Shown one piece after another: positions 34,038 through 47,835 of a stretch of DNA of 64,000 nt. This stretch comes from Anagrus nilaparvatae (lineage: Eukaryota; Arthropoda; Insecta; Hymenoptera; Mymaridae), in NCBI GenBank assembly GCA_022575985.1, contig JAKSXM010000014.1, positions 20,336,001 to 20,400,000 of the forward strand. The letters run 5' to 3'. Within the stretch, counting starts at the first letter, position 1, and every line of letters begins with the position of its first letter. A program made the position numbers and the translations under genes. The notes beneath the pieces are model-generated. The model was not told where the DNA came from. It made no database searches and worked only from the letters and a program-made list of their open reading frames with translations.

Positions 34038-35150
34038 CTGTCGTGGCGTTATTAGCCTAAAATATTCATTTTTTTTTTAATCAAAATTTTTCTGTCAAAA
34101 AATGGCTGATTAGGTGCCAAAATATAAACTGTATTTCAGGGAAAAATTGAATCAATCGAATATTTTATTGGTTCAATAGAATATTTCATTGCTCTATTTC
34201 AATGGCAGATTTTATGAAATGAATAGCATATTTTTTTTAGTGTAGTACTATTTTCAGTTCTCCATATAGAGCTAGAATTTAAAAACGCAAATTTTCCTTT
34301 TCAACAAGTAATTAAAATGATCAGGGGTTTGATATTAAAAATATTTGTATATCTATATTTTTTAATAAAACAAAAAAAATTTTATTATTTATATATTCTT
34401 TATTAAAAATGTATACTAATATTGACATAAAAAATTACATGAGTTTTAAAATAAATTTAAAAAATATAATACATATAATTAAATTATTATAGATAATTTG
34501 ATTATTATCAAATTCTAAATATTATGATATGCAGTCAATATTAGGATTCAGTAATATTCAAATACTGGAATAGTATTAATAAAGACAAATATTAACTATC
34601 CCATTTTAACAAATAGATATATAATATTCCTATAAATGATGATGCTTTATTGTTTATATTTTATTTGTCTTTCCCTTCTACGTTTTTATACATGCCTTTT
34701 ATTTTTTTTATCTAAATAAATTGATTTTATCTATTTTATCTATGCATAAACAATTATAAAATAGTGTAAATATATGTGCTAAATTTATAATTACTTTAAT
34801 CTTACATCAATAAAATTTAGTCAACTTTAATAAATATTTGTTTTTTCAGTTTTATGTAAATAATTAATTTGCGGTATTTTAATATCATAACATTTTTTTT
34901 TTTTAAATTATTATTGATAATAATTTTATCATAATACTGTTCAAGTGCTTAGGTATACATTTGCATTAATTTCAATCAACATTATAATGTAGATTATTAT
35001 TGATTATCTAATTAAATAGATATTGAGATTATAATATTACAGGCTAATTATTACTTATTTTTTGTCCATTTTTATTTTTAATTATTTTCTTTTTTTTTCT
35101 TATTTCTTATAGTTCCAATTTGGACCATCAATTAATTTTTGCACTTTATA
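34038..35150. other. Gene-free AT-rich sequence
   Basis: No feature recognised. Confidence 0.6.
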
Positions 35151-35960
35151 GAAGCTGAAATATTTTTAAAAGAATTTCTTAATTTTTTTTTTGAAACCAG
35201 AATTTTAGTCTAATATAGGCTTTTTAGGTCACTAATCACAAATTTTGGGCTTTTTTCTATGAGAAATTAGGGATTACTCTTAAAGTAGCAAAATCTACCT
35301 ATAAATAGGAGTATTTTTTATGTAATTACTATTTCAGGGTCCATATTTGGTCCATATAGGTTTTTTGAGACGGTGGTCAAGAACTTCAGGGTTGCGGCTA
35401 GGAAAAATCCTTACATTTAATTGTTAATTAACAAAAACATAAAATCCTTCACGTTTTTTGATAACTAAAGGATAAAGCCGTAATTTTCCATAAAAAATTC
35501 ACTTAAATTTTGGATCAACGACCCAATAACCTATACGGATCAAATCTGGAAACTCAGATACTGAATACATAAAATCACCCCTCTTTATACGGGTGATTTG
35601 TTAATATTCGCAAGTTTTGGTAATTTTTTATTTGCAGAACTCAATAATCCGAGATCAGCGACCCAAAAAACGTACGGAAGGCAAAAATTTTTAATGACTT
35701 ACGAATAAACAAAACTTACTTCTATAGTAAGAGGTGTTTTTCTTATATAAGATTTTTTCGCACATTTTCCATGTACAGTACCTTCAAATTCGTAATCAGC
35801 AGCTCCAGGAGCCAATGTAATGGGCTTAATATTCTTACGGTTTGTGATAATGACAAAAATATACTTCAGGAGGGGCGAATTTTGCTACTTTAAGGAAGCA
35901 CAACTAAATTTTCAGAACAAGCGACCCAAAAAACCCTTAAGGCTATCCTAAACCCAAATG
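35150..35960. repeat. Decayed relatives of the GCTGAAAACC / CAGCGACCCAAAAAAC repeat
   Basis: Blocks such as GATCAGCGACCCAAAAAACG (35651-35670), GATCAACGACCCAATAACCT (near 35514) and AAGCGACCCAAAAAACCCT (near 35918) share the GCGACCCAAAAAACC core of the element at 33277-34037. CTTTTTAGGTCACTAATCAC near 35219 is the inverse form. Spacing is irregular, so this appears to be a scrambled or very old cluster. Confidence 0.5.
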
Positions 35961-37650
35961 TGTCGGTAAAAATTTCTTAAACGCCGGCTTTCTTTTTTAA
36001 GCTGTAGAAAAAACAAAAAAAATATTTTAGGCTATAAAGAATGATTTTTTCTAGTGAATGAATCAATATGAAGCCACAAAATAATGTTATTAGAAATGGA
36101 TTGGCGACGTTATTCAAAATGAACTCTGGCTTACCGACTTAATGTTAAAAGCATAGGGGTTTAGGATGACGTTAACAGGCCTTTTCTTATCTTGGCTGAC
36201 AAAAAGAACCCTCTCCCCCCTGAAACGTAATAATTGTTAATTAAATAATTTTTTTTTAGTACTATCTTTCTGAAAATCTTAAATTTAAAAATCTAAAACT
36301 CTTGTTATAAACTAAACAAGAAATCAGGAAAATATAGGTCTAATTTTGAATAATTTGTTAAAAATTGATTAAATTAGTAATATTTAAATCAACGTTAAAT
36401 TATTGTATTATTAAAATTTAAAAATACAATGAATAAGTCGAATCGTTTAGCTTTTCTTTCCTTTTATGAACGATGGCAAATTGTGTGGGGAGATCGCAGC
36501 AGGTCCACTTATATAGGATATATTTTATACATAAGACTGAGCGACAGGACAGCTTATAAAATATTGCACCCTAATAGTAAGGTTTTACACCCTATAGTTC
36601 TTTCTCTTTCTCCCTCTCTCTCTCTCTTTCTCTCTTTTTCCCTGTTTTATGGCAATAAATTTACACCGAGGGTTACAAATAATAGTCAGCTAAATGCTCT
36701 ACATATTGTTCGGTTTGTCACTGGATTTGTTTTGGCATTTAAATAATATGCATTATATAAAACATGTCTTTTACTTTTTGATAAAAAGATGTATATTATA
36801 ATATACAATGTGCAGATGCTCACGCCCGCGCGCTTATGTATATTGTTACAATTTTTGGGAAAAAAAGGAAAGAATACAGTTTATTTTATTATCTAATAAA
36901 ATTATACAGTATTTATGCAGCTTGTATCATTGTTTAGACATATACACACCCTAAAATTTACTCTACTGATGATGATTCAATAAAAATACATAAACATAAT
37001 GGGCAGTTTAGTTAAAGTCTGCTGAAAAAAAAATTAAAAATTTAAGGAATTTTTATCTTCCATCACCTTGTGCATGATATTTTCTTCATGGTACATGGTG
37101 CATCGATAGTTAAATCATTGTGTTTTTTAAGTTCGCTTTTGTAATATGGGTTGTAAAAATTTACTCATTATCATCACGTTTTTAAGGCTTCAAAATATAT
37201 ATCCAATAATTTTCGAATCAAGTTAAAAAAAAAACTAAGGAAATTGATTTTCTTTTAATCTAGCTTACAGAAAAATATTAAAATACAAATTTTTAAATTA
37301 TATTTTTGATAAAATAATTGCATAAACGTAGTAAAATTCCTATATGTTTAAAATCAATTTAAACTTTAAAAAAAAATAAGTTTGAAAAAATTTGAAAAAA
37401 CCTTAAAGTTTGTGAATTCATGAACCAAAATAGTAAACAGTATAAGGCTTCTGTGCTTGGATTTCGCTTGAATTGTTAGAAAATTCAAACGTAGCAGTTT
37501 TACAGTGCATGTTTGCTACAACTAAATTCTGGGTAAAATACATAAAAGGTATACAAAATAACATTACAATTTTCCTGTCAATGATGTTAGTAACAAGATC
37601 TGCTGAATTTGTAATTCATAATTAGTTTCTTAAACAGATATGTATTCTAT
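35961..37650. other. AT-rich sequence with a CT microsatellite
   Basis: No gene is supported. The frame at 36429-36746 includes a CT-rich run (36600-36640) that yields a Ser/Leu/Phe low-complexity peptide and is not convincing. Confidence 0.55.
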
Positions 37651-37654
37651 TATC

Positions 37655-37832
37655 TAATATTCTAAGTATCTAAGGCTAAATTATTCTAAACCCCCTAAAT
37701 CCCTATTTCAAGATTATTTTAAGTATTATTTGACCCCTCTCTAACCCCCTCAAATGCTTTTCTCTTCATTTCTCCCTAAACTTTGAGTTTCTCAAAGAAA
37801 TTTTCCCAATAAACATGTTTCATGTTAAAATT
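37655..37832 (+). repeat. Composite repeat copy: 24-bp units and CATGTTTCATG end
   Basis: TATTCTAAGTATCTAAGG, TTATTCTAAACCCCCTAAAT and TTATTTTAAGTATTATTTGACCCC are decayed 24-bp units. They are followed, after a CT-rich stretch, by AATAAACATGTTTCATGTTA (37809-37828). The C-tract is reduced to CCCC and the hairpin box is not seen. Confidence 0.6.
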
Positions 37833-39030
37833 TTTGTTAAATTGTTTAATAAGGCAATTTTAACTTAACAATCACATTATGTTTATACGCGTTACTGCCT
37901 AAAGTGATTGTAGACTAAACATATAGAAATTTTAAATGAAACCGTAGTTTTAAAACAAATTTTCAGAAAAAAATTCCCCAATTAAATCATGAAATCTCTC
38001 ACAATTTGAACATTAGCACATGAAAGTTATTGAAAATGGAACTTTGCTGATTAAAATCTAAACAGCTTTTACAAGAAATATTTTCATTTTTTTCAGGAAA
38101 ATTTCTTCTACGATAACTTTGGCCCATTATCATGAACAGTAAAATCAAAGCTAAAATTTTCAGATTGTAACCATTGAAAAAAAATCGGTATTTCTCATTT
38201 GGTGGATTAGCAAAAATATAAATGGAATTAAAACAAATCTTTGTAATTGTAAACACTTAATTTAAAAGACAGCATATATTTATCGGTAGCCTGGAAAAAT
38301 AAAATCAGCTCTAAATTACCTAGAAATTCAATAAAACCCAAAAAAAATTACAAAGTACACTATTTTACCAATGTATATTTGAATAAAAAGAGAGTATCTG
38401 TACCTCAAAATGTATGTAAATAAAGTTTAATCGTTTTATTTGCAAGATTTTCTACTTTTACACTCTTTTTTTATTTTACGTTGATTTTATTTTAATTTTA
38501 TGTATAATTTTTTATACATATAAACCAAATAAATATTTGATATAAATATCAGCAAATATTTTTACTAAAAATTATGAAAGTTTATCATTTTGGTTTTTTA
38601 GCTATTGTGTGAGAAAGAAAAAAAATTTAACATAATTTAAATTATTGAAAGCAAAAATAAATTTCAAGATTTGCTTATTTGATAATTTAGACGTTTTACA
38701 AAGCTCTTCAAAAGTAGAACTAAAATTTAATTTAATTTTAATAATTAACTATAAACAGAAAATTAAAACGTTTTAATTTTGTAGCTAATATTTTATCCTT
38801 TATGAGGTGAAATTTTTTTTATAAAATTGAAATTTAGCTAAAAACCTTTCAAAATATAATTTTATCTCAAGTTTTATAATTTCTTCAGCCGACGGCGCGA
38901 CGCAAGTAGTATAAATGTACATTTTTATATAGAATTTAAATATTACGAATTTAAATATTTAATATTATAATCTGAAAAAAATAAAATAATTAATTTAAAT
39001 TATAAAAACAAAAAAAATTGAAAATTACCC
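37833..39030. other. Gene-free AT-rich sequence
   Basis: No feature recognised. Confidence 0.6.
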
Positions 39031-39033
39031 TTT

Positions 39034-39130
39034 AGCTTGATAAGGTCAACAAATCAGTTGACGAAACGTCGCTTTAACAACAGCAATAAAAAAATTTTGT
39101 AAACTATACATAAATTTTTTCATTTTATTC
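39034..39130 (+). ncRNA. Decayed hammerhead-like motif, same family as 32862-32917
   Basis: CTTGATAA (box 1, two departures from CUGANGA) is followed by a perfect six-pair stem GTCAAC-AAATCA-GTTGAC (39045-39062), then GAAAC (39063-39067) and GTCGC. The downstream bases, AAAAATTTTGTAAAC ... ATTTTATTCC, resemble those downstream of the minus-strand motif at 32862 (AAAAATTTTACTAAAAC ... ATTTTATTGCC), so both seem to be copies of one repeat. Core substitutions make activity unlikely. Confidence 0.45.
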
Positions 39131-42100
39131 CATTTGGTCAATAAATTCAAAAAATATTCTATGTTTAAATGATTGTTCATTTTTAAGTCAGATAAGTCGT
39201 TAAAATTCACAAAATAATATTTATGAATACAACTTATAATACCAAAAAACTAAAAATACGTAAATAAAACTTAAAAAGTTGAATTATATTTTACAAATAA
39301 ATGCTCAGATTAAAAAAAAAAAAAAAGCTTTTGGAGAGAAGAGATTTGAAAACCATAAGTGCAGCCAAAAGCATAAAATATTGTGTACCATTTAATAAAT
39401 AAAACCGCACATCAATTTTGTATATGACATAAAAATTATTTCTAGGACACTAGAAAATCAGTACTTAGTGTCTTCAACATAAAAAATTTTTTTTTTATCA
39501 AGTACATTTATTATATTCATTTGGGATATGTTAGGGAAACCTAAAGTGTTAAATAAAAAAAAAGTTTAATACATAAAATTTACACAGCGACGGCAAAATT
39601 TCAGCTCCCACGTGGCAATACTCGAAAAAAAAACTCTTGAAACTAAAATATTATATATACTTACCTATAATAATAATAATTCATTTTTTTTCTTATAAAA
39701 TTATTATAATATAAGTTTTTATGTCCAAGGTGCCCTCGATCGTTTTTTTCCCTCTATCTCTCTTTTTATTTAATATTTACTTAATTAAAAGTATATAAAT
39801 ATTCGTGACAAATATATAATTTTTTTTTTTTTAATGTTTCTGTTCCATATTTAGAATTAAAAAAAATACAATTTAATAAAATATTTTATAATTTTGTTTT
39901 TCATGAATATATTATATTAACTACTGATAATGCAAGATAATTTTTTTTTTTTTACTGATAAGAAGTAGCATAGTCATCAAATAAAATGTAATATATTATG
40001 TTTTATCACCAAAAAAAAAAAACTTCATTTTTTTATTCTCACCAGGTGTAAATTATTTCTTTTTATTATCATTATTATTATTATTTTAATTTATTTAGAA
40101 AAATTTTTTATAAGTGGTTTTTTTCTTGTGTAATAAATAAATTTTTTTTAGAAATTAGCTATATAATAAATGATTTTTTGGAAATTTTATTAAATCGTTT
40201 TTATTTTATTATTTTTGGAATTTTCAAAATAGTATACTATAAACTTTTATTAAAATTTTTGTATTTATTAGTTTTTAGATTACTATCGTAATATATCAAT
40301 TGTCAATAATAGATACAAGTAGTTAAATTATTTGAGTAAATAAATAAACACTAATTTTTTTTTAAATAAATAATGTTAATAATTTTATTTACTTTGCATC
40401 AATTCAAATACATTTTTATAATGTTTAAACTTAGTTTATATATAGAAATTTTAAAAATATAAACTAGTTTTTTTCGAAATTGGCATTTTCTGACAAGTAC
40501 AACATAAAGCCAAACACAACCCAAATTTATTTTAATTTTCTAGTTTTAATCTGATTTTTATAATAATTAGATCCAGACTAAATTTATCTTTTATCAAAGG
40601 CTTTATACATTTTCATATACATGCACATAAAACGATAATGAAACTGGGAAAAGAAATTTATCGATAAAATGAAGTACTACCTGTTTTATGAGATTTTGAG
40701 TGTGTATACATAAAATGCAAAATTGCATTGAAAATTTCATTCTGATTTATTGCTTTTGCTTGTTTTTCTACTCAAATAATCAAAGAATTTGTAAATCAAA
40801 TATATATAGCATATTTACAATAAATTGCTCTCTTTTTTTTCAACTGCATTCTTTTTTTTTTATTCAGTCAAGTAGCTTATAAAGTTTGCAATAATTTTAA
40901 CATACATATATTAGAGTGGTTATTATTTTACAAACTTAAGTTCATATTATTTAAAATTTTCTTGAAAATTGTAATCATTAACCAATACTAACTCCATTAT
41001 TATAATTGATGGCAAAGAAAAATGCTTGAAATATGTTAAGCAGATTTTTATTTTTAAGATTTATTTTAGGTTTTTTCATTTTTAGAATGATTAAGGGGCT
41101 CAAAATAATTATATACAGTAGTTTTTCTGGATTAATGTTAAGTTATTTCAAGTTATTGCTGAAAATTAAATTAAAAAGAAATTTTTAGAGCAGCAACTTA
41201 GGTTTCTATTTAAAAAATATTATTTTATTATATATTTATACAGATATAAATAATTTAAATACATGGTCATAAGTAGCTTGCTGAAGGCTTTAAAGTAGAT
41301 TTAAAGTAGATTGCTGAAAAATTGAAATTGCCTATGAAATTAATGATAAAAGTATTCAGACCTGCAATAGTTAACACTGCGGGAAAATATGGGTCCACTT
41401 TTTCAAAAAAAAATCATACACTAGAGAACGGATTGGTGATCTCATAACATTTTTTATGAGAAGAATGTAAAATAATTTCAGAGCTGGAGTTCAAAAATTA
41501 GTTTACATGTAAATCAATTTTAATATTTTTGACTGCTTAATATCACCACTTAGTAAAACAAGGACCTAAAAATGCATTAATATAACCAAAAAAACATTAA
41601 TTTTACAGTAATAAAACCCATTAATTTCAGAAAACAACGTTCAAGCTAATATATATTTGTTTATTATTAGAATATTCATGAATAAATATTTAAATTATGA
41701 TAAATTTATATACACAAAGTATAGACTTGTTGATAATCTTTATACATACATAAATCCTAAGCAATTGAAATCAAGATAATACATAGATATCTTCTTTCTT
41801 ATGTATTTACATGGATGCGTAATCTCTGCTATTTTTTTGTTTTATTTAAAATAAATATTAACAAATAAAAGGGTTAATTCGTATATGAGAAGTAAATTTT
41901 TAAAAATATATTTATTATAGTTTTCTGTGTCAGTAATACAAAATTAATTACATTTTTGCTTAACGCATATATAAATATTCTATGTACTCAACTATATATA
42001 CTTACAAATTGACTGTACATGTTTGAGTTAAAGATTTTCGATAAACTTCCCTTGTAGTTACTTTGTAGCTCTTGATACCATACACCAACTAGTATGTATA

Positions 42101-45100
42101 TGTTTGTATAATATATAGTATGAATCTCTATATACATCATAAATGCATGTATATGTATGTATGTATGTAACCAGTGGTGCGTAACCCAAGCGACGAGAGA
42201 AATATATAAGAGGCGGAGTTTCATTCAACCAATAAGCTTTCGCTATTTCGATTTCGCAATTCTTCTTTCTCTTTCTATCATGTACTAGAAATTTATATCG
42301 TTTTTTAACATACATACATGTTCTTCTTGCCTTTTCCCATCAAATCCATGACCCATACCCAGGAACCTTTTTATCATTATTATTATTAATACACACAACT
42401 TACTATTATTACTATATAGATACAAAATTAATTCCTACGCATATTTAATATGTATATATATATATATGCAATAATTTTTTATTGTGTACAAAATATCAGA
42501 GCAAAAATAAATTTATGCACTAATGAATCAGGAATATATATATATATATATATGTATTTTTAATAAGCTTTAATAATAAATTAAAAAGTGTTGCACAAAA
42601 AAAATTTCCTAAGGGTAAAAAATGGCTATTATTATATTTATAACGAAAAATCTTTTCACATTTTTTGTTGCTGTTATACGAATATTTGTATATGACATGC
42701 GCGAATTCTGAGAGAGACCTATGCAAACAATCTAAATTCAATGTTGAATCATATATAATATATTTGATGCGCTCAACTTTATACATATATAATATTTATA
42801 TGTACAGTTAATACAATACATATTGAATCCTTATTGTTTATTATATGAGTTTTAATGAAATTTGGACATTAGCAATTTAAAAAAAAATACTTATTATACT
42901 CAAGTAAAAAAATTATTCACAAAACTTTAACTTAATTTTTTCAGTTTATCAACAGTCAAAAGTCATAGAACTGTGTTTCAGGAATTTCCATCACTCAATA
43001 TTGAACTGTAATAATTTTTTCAACATTTTTTGCAAAAACTGTTTGTAAATTTGGATTTCAAAAAAAATTTGCTATTCACTTATTAAAATGCAACAAAAAA
43101 ACGAATTAAGTAGAAGATTAATATTTATTATAATTTAAAATATTCATACTTTTATGCTAATGTGGATAAGATTAAATTAAACTAATTAAAAAATTTTCTA
43201 ACTTTTGTAACTGATTGCTAGAGTTCTTTGATTCATTCATATGGGTCAAGTTCAAAAAAAAAAAAAAGTAATAGGAACAAACATTCAAACAAAATATTCA
43301 CCTCAGGTTCCGCTAGTTTGCAAATAAAACATTTTTGAATTTTAATACAAAGTTTGTGTAAAGAATAAACTTTTGTTTTTGTAATTTCCATTAATCCTAA
43401 TAAGCTTTTATTTTTATACTATAATTATCATTTTAAAATATTCTATTATATCTAACGGCGACTTTCATTATTTTCTCATAAACGAAATGGTTTCGCGATA
43501 ATATATAAGACGATCGCTATTGGTTATATTAAATTTAAATTTTATGTAAGAAATGCATTTAAAATTTTGTTGAATTTATTAGAAATTATAGAGGTTAAAT
43601 AATCTTGCCCATAGCGTGCAACGTAAATAAATTTCAAAGATTATTTATCACATATAAAGTATTATAGTGGAGCATATAGTGTACTATCTTAAAAGTGTAG
43701 CTGAAAAGAATGTAATGCAAATGCAGCTGAGAAAGGAACCAGTGAAGTTCTGCTGTCCACGATGAATTCAACAACTGTTATATAAGCAATGTAATCAATG
43801 CATATGTAATATACAGAGAGTTTATACGAAAGTAAAGAGTTCAGTTAAAGAAAAAGAAAATAATAATTTTAGATGAATTGTCAATTTTTATCTCTTACTT
43901 ATATAGAAGTAAAAAATCATTTCTCTTTCGAGAAAAAAAGTTATAAACTATGAATTAATAAAATTTTGTTTTTATGATTCAAAGTGAGTTATATAGGCTT
44001 TTTGCAACCCACAGAAAGAAATATTTTTGACATTTTTCGAATGATTGCGTTAATTCAAAAAATTTAATTGAATACAATTTTCCGAAGAACAATTTAAGTA
44101 TTATTCAAATCATTCATACTCGATTCATACTAAAAGCTATATAAATAACTATTAAAACTGACCTTTAATAATTAATTTTACTTTTTCTATAGTTTTATGT
44201 ATCCTGCTTTGATGCTACAATTTTTAATTAATAATAATAACTTTTTAATTAACATATTTTGAGTGTTTGCAAAATAAATATATTTTATTTACATTTTTAT
44301 ATCTTATCTTATTTGACATCATATTATTAAACTTTTTTATTATAAAAAAATAATAAATTTTAAAATAATTTAATTTAAATAAAAGTAAATTTCATATGTG
44401 TATATATTTTAAAATTAATATATTATTTACTTAAGATTAAAAATTAATTAAAATATACTTTCGTATAAGCCAGAATTTTATTTTAACATATATTTGTATT
44501 TTAATATTTTGCTCTTGATAAATTTTCTTTACAAAACTCTATTTTATTTATTAGTCTAGCCTATATAGACCTTATATTTTTGGTAAACAAAAAAAGTCAC
44601 TTTTGCAGTCAAAAATTTTACAGATTACATGCAAGCTAATACAAAAGAATAATATGTAAAAAAAATGTATTTAAAATATTTAAATATCAAAATAGCTGTA
44701 TTAAAAAAAAAAAAAATTATACAGAAATATGAATATATAAAAGTTTATTTATAAAATTTATAGTGTTAATATTAACTTAAAACAAGATATATATATATAT
44801 GAATATTAATAGAAAACTAAAACGGCGTATATAACAAATATGAATATAAGTGAGACTGAACGAGCTGATTTCAAATATTTACATCGCTTAAACTTTATCA
44901 AAGCTCTAATATTTATTTATTTGCGGAAATATATATATATATATAACTATACAAATCATTTTATTTGATCATTTAATATTTTATGTTTTTCTTTTATATA
45001 TAGAAATAGATATCATTATTTATTTGTTTATTATTTTTTTTATTGTTTAATTTTTGTTTACAATTTATATTCCAAATCATTTTTTTTTCATCGAAGATAT

Positions 45101-47370
45101 ATATTTTATAAATATATATTAAATTTCATTTAAGTGCCTAAGGGTATACAAAATGAAGAATATTAACTATGTAAAGTTACTGCTATTAAAGTTAAAAGTT
45201 CATAGAAAGATACAAAATTAATTAATGTTTTGGAAGGAAACAAAGCAGTTTATCCTTCTTCTTTATAGTGAAGTATATATGAAACAAAATTTTCAACAAT
45301 AAAATCTTTTCAAAATAAGAAAATCAAAAGATCCAAACGCCAGAAGCGAGAAGATAAAGAAGAAGATGAAATAGAAGAAGATTTTAGCAAGTAGTTTGAA
45401 AATTAATTCTTCTATCCCTTTTTTATTCTTTATTACTTTCTACTATATACTTATTCGCCCCACTCATGAAATCCCTTAGGGAGTAAGTATAGTTATATAT
45501 ATTTAAGCTCCAATAAAATTCAAGACTTTTCCCCCCTTTAATTTTGTAGTATTCACTTTTTTATCCTTTCGTTGCTTTTTAAATTTTACATGTATAATGC
45601 TATTATTAACAAGGTTTTTTTTGGTACTATACAGATAATGTGAATAGAGGGCGGTTGAAATTAAACAGCGTTTGATTATTATTACTAAAAGGGAAGTACG
45701 TTTTTCTGATAAAATAGAAAATCATAAAATATAATATAATAACTCAATACTCTTTTCATTTTTTTATATTTTTTTTTTTGTTTTCTGTAAAAAATTTTCT
45801 TGTGCTACAAAGTATTTGTAAATTAATTAGTTTGATGCTAAAATATTTTATTGATTTATATAAGCAAATACTTTACTCAATAAATAAAAATTACTCATTT
45901 AAAAAAAATATCATTCCAATCAAAAAAAGTTTTTCTTGCAAAGAAATCAACTTCATATAATTTAAGAAGAGTAAATAAAGTAACTTCCATTTTTAATCGT
46001 GTAATCCATGTAGTTGTGAAATTTTCTTGCATATGTCCAATTCATTCAAATTTCATGCTTTGGATTAATTAAACAAGTTTATGGTAAGATTCATACTATT
46101 TAAATTGATAGAGATATCATCTGTTACAAAACGTAGACCAAAAGGTATGAATTTATTAAGCATGTAATTATAAGGTAAATATAATTCGATGTAACTGAAA
46201 AAATATTATGAATTTTAATAACTCCTGATGTAATACAAGGGTTTGAACTACTTTTTTTGTACCCTTTTTTATAAATCTTATTTGCTTACCAATCCATTAA
46301 AATTTCTTAATCTTTTTTGCTTAATATTATTTTATTAGTCACATCAAATTATAGAATGCAAAAACTATGAGCAATTTTAAACAATTTAAAAATTTTACAT
46401 AAAATCAATAAATCAAAAAAATTTTAAAACTTTTGTAATCCTACAATTGATTCTATTGTTAAAAATTTTATACAATAGAAATTAAACAATGGTGTACATT
46501 GAATACATTTTGCAAAAATTATAAGCCAATATAAGTGGTTTTTGTATTTAAAATAAATCAAGTCAAGTTATCATTTTGAAATAAATACGCATCTGTTTTA
46601 TTTATTATGCTTGAAAATTTAATATAAAGAAAAATATGTTTAGTTATTTTGTTTATAATTGCACTTTTATTGGATGCATCAAACTCAAACACATGTATGC
46701 CCTTAATTAGATCATATTTAAATATAGAAAGGTAACTTTATGCATTTTATAACTAGGTGGTTAAATAATTTAATAGAATATATGAACTTAATACTTCAAA
46801 AATGTTACTGACTTCGTCTTAAAACAAATCTCTCCTCTTTTACTCTTTCTCTGTTTATTCGTCAAAAGCAAAACTATAGAAAATGAAGTTTTCTAGTTTT
46901 GCGGGAAGAAAAGGAAAGAATATAGTGGTTTCAACATAGGAAGTTTCCGCAACGGAAGAAATCGAAGGACTGGCAATCAAATGATTAAAGGCGTTCTCGC
47001 ATGGCTGACTTAGATAAGGCGAAACTCCCGACGGAAATCAGAGTAACTGACATAATATAGAATATATATATATTAGAGAGAGAAAGATAGTTAAAATATA
47101 TGTACAGAGAAAAGGAACACGTAGTACAGAGGATGATGATGAGTGAATCGAACCCTCGTTCATATCCCTCTTGGTAAATATACGCACCAACAAGAAATCA
47201 TTAGATAGATTTTATATACCTATATATACCATTTATTTTATATACAAACAAGCACACTATCTGGAAAGAAAGTAAAGATATTCTCCGTTTATTACCTCAT
47301 GCGAATCTGTTTTTATAAAAAAAACTTAAATCCATTTGTATTCTACACAAATTTCATTTTTACTAAAAAT
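39131..47370. other. 8-kb gene-free AT-rich stretch with microsatellites
   Basis: I see no supported gene. Clear items are only simple repeats: (AT)n runs near 42456-42470 and 42535-42553, ATGT units at 42148-42168, and TA runs near 44795 and 44930-44945. Slightly GC-richer islands at 42170-42270 and 46830-47170 carry no family signature that I know. Confidence 0.55.
42148..42168. repeat. ATGT microsatellite
   Basis: ATGTATATGTATGTATGTAT-type tetranucleotide run next to other TA-rich repeats. Confidence 0.8.
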
Positions 47371-47490
47371 AACGTATAATTCTTAAGTCCCTAAGCCCGA
47401 ATTCTTTTAAGTCCTATTTGACCCCCCCCCCCTCTCGTTTCCCAGACCTACTGGGATAGTCCTCCTTATAAACATGTTCCATGTTAATAA
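47371..47490 (+). repeat. Composite repeat copy: 24-bp units, 11-C tract, CATGTTCCATG end
   Basis: TAATTCTTAAGTCCCTAAG and GAATTCTTTTAAGTCCTA (two units) precede 11 C at 47422-47432. After about 40 bases comes ATAAACATGTTCCATGTTAA (47469-47488). There is no hairpin box on its left side. Confidence 0.7.
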
Positions 47491-47582
47491 TCTATACTTT
47501 TCTTGTGTATCAAAAGTATGTAAAAAAAGTGCTAATATGAAAAATCGTTATAAATATGAAATAGGTAATTTTGTTTTAAAAA

Positions 47583-47835
47583 ATCGTATAACTGGATTGT
47601 GTGTCCACACAGCCAACGAGCATGGAATATGTCATTTATAACAGTTTTAATATTCTGGTCTCAACATATACACCCTAATTATATAAATCCTTGAACCAAA
47701 ATTATATGTGTCCATAAATTGAAATTATTCTAAGTCCATAAACCTCAAGCATTCTAAGGTCCCTAGAAGTCCCTAAATTGAAAATATTTTAAATCCATTT
47801 TACCCCCCCCCCCCCCCTAAAAACTTCACTTTTTC
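47583..47835 (+). repeat. Composite repeat copy: hairpin box, 24-bp units, 15-C tract
   Basis: The box TGGATTGTGTGT-CC-ACACAGCC (two half-sites) and GAGCATGGAATATG at 47619-47632 are followed by units such as TTATTCTAAGTCCATAAACC and a 15-C run at 47803-47817. It matches the copy at 11041-11322 over most of its length. The CATGTTCCATG end is missing or altered here. Confidence 0.7.

Noticed and set aside
36429..36746. 105-codon plus-strand frame
   Set aside because: It runs through a CT microsatellite that yields a Ser/Leu/Phe low-complexity peptide, and no domain is visible.
42205..42226. TATATAAG followed by TCATTC as a possible core promoter
   Set aside because: The distance from TATA to the initiator-like string is about 20 bases, too short for a usual insect promoter, and no exon follows.
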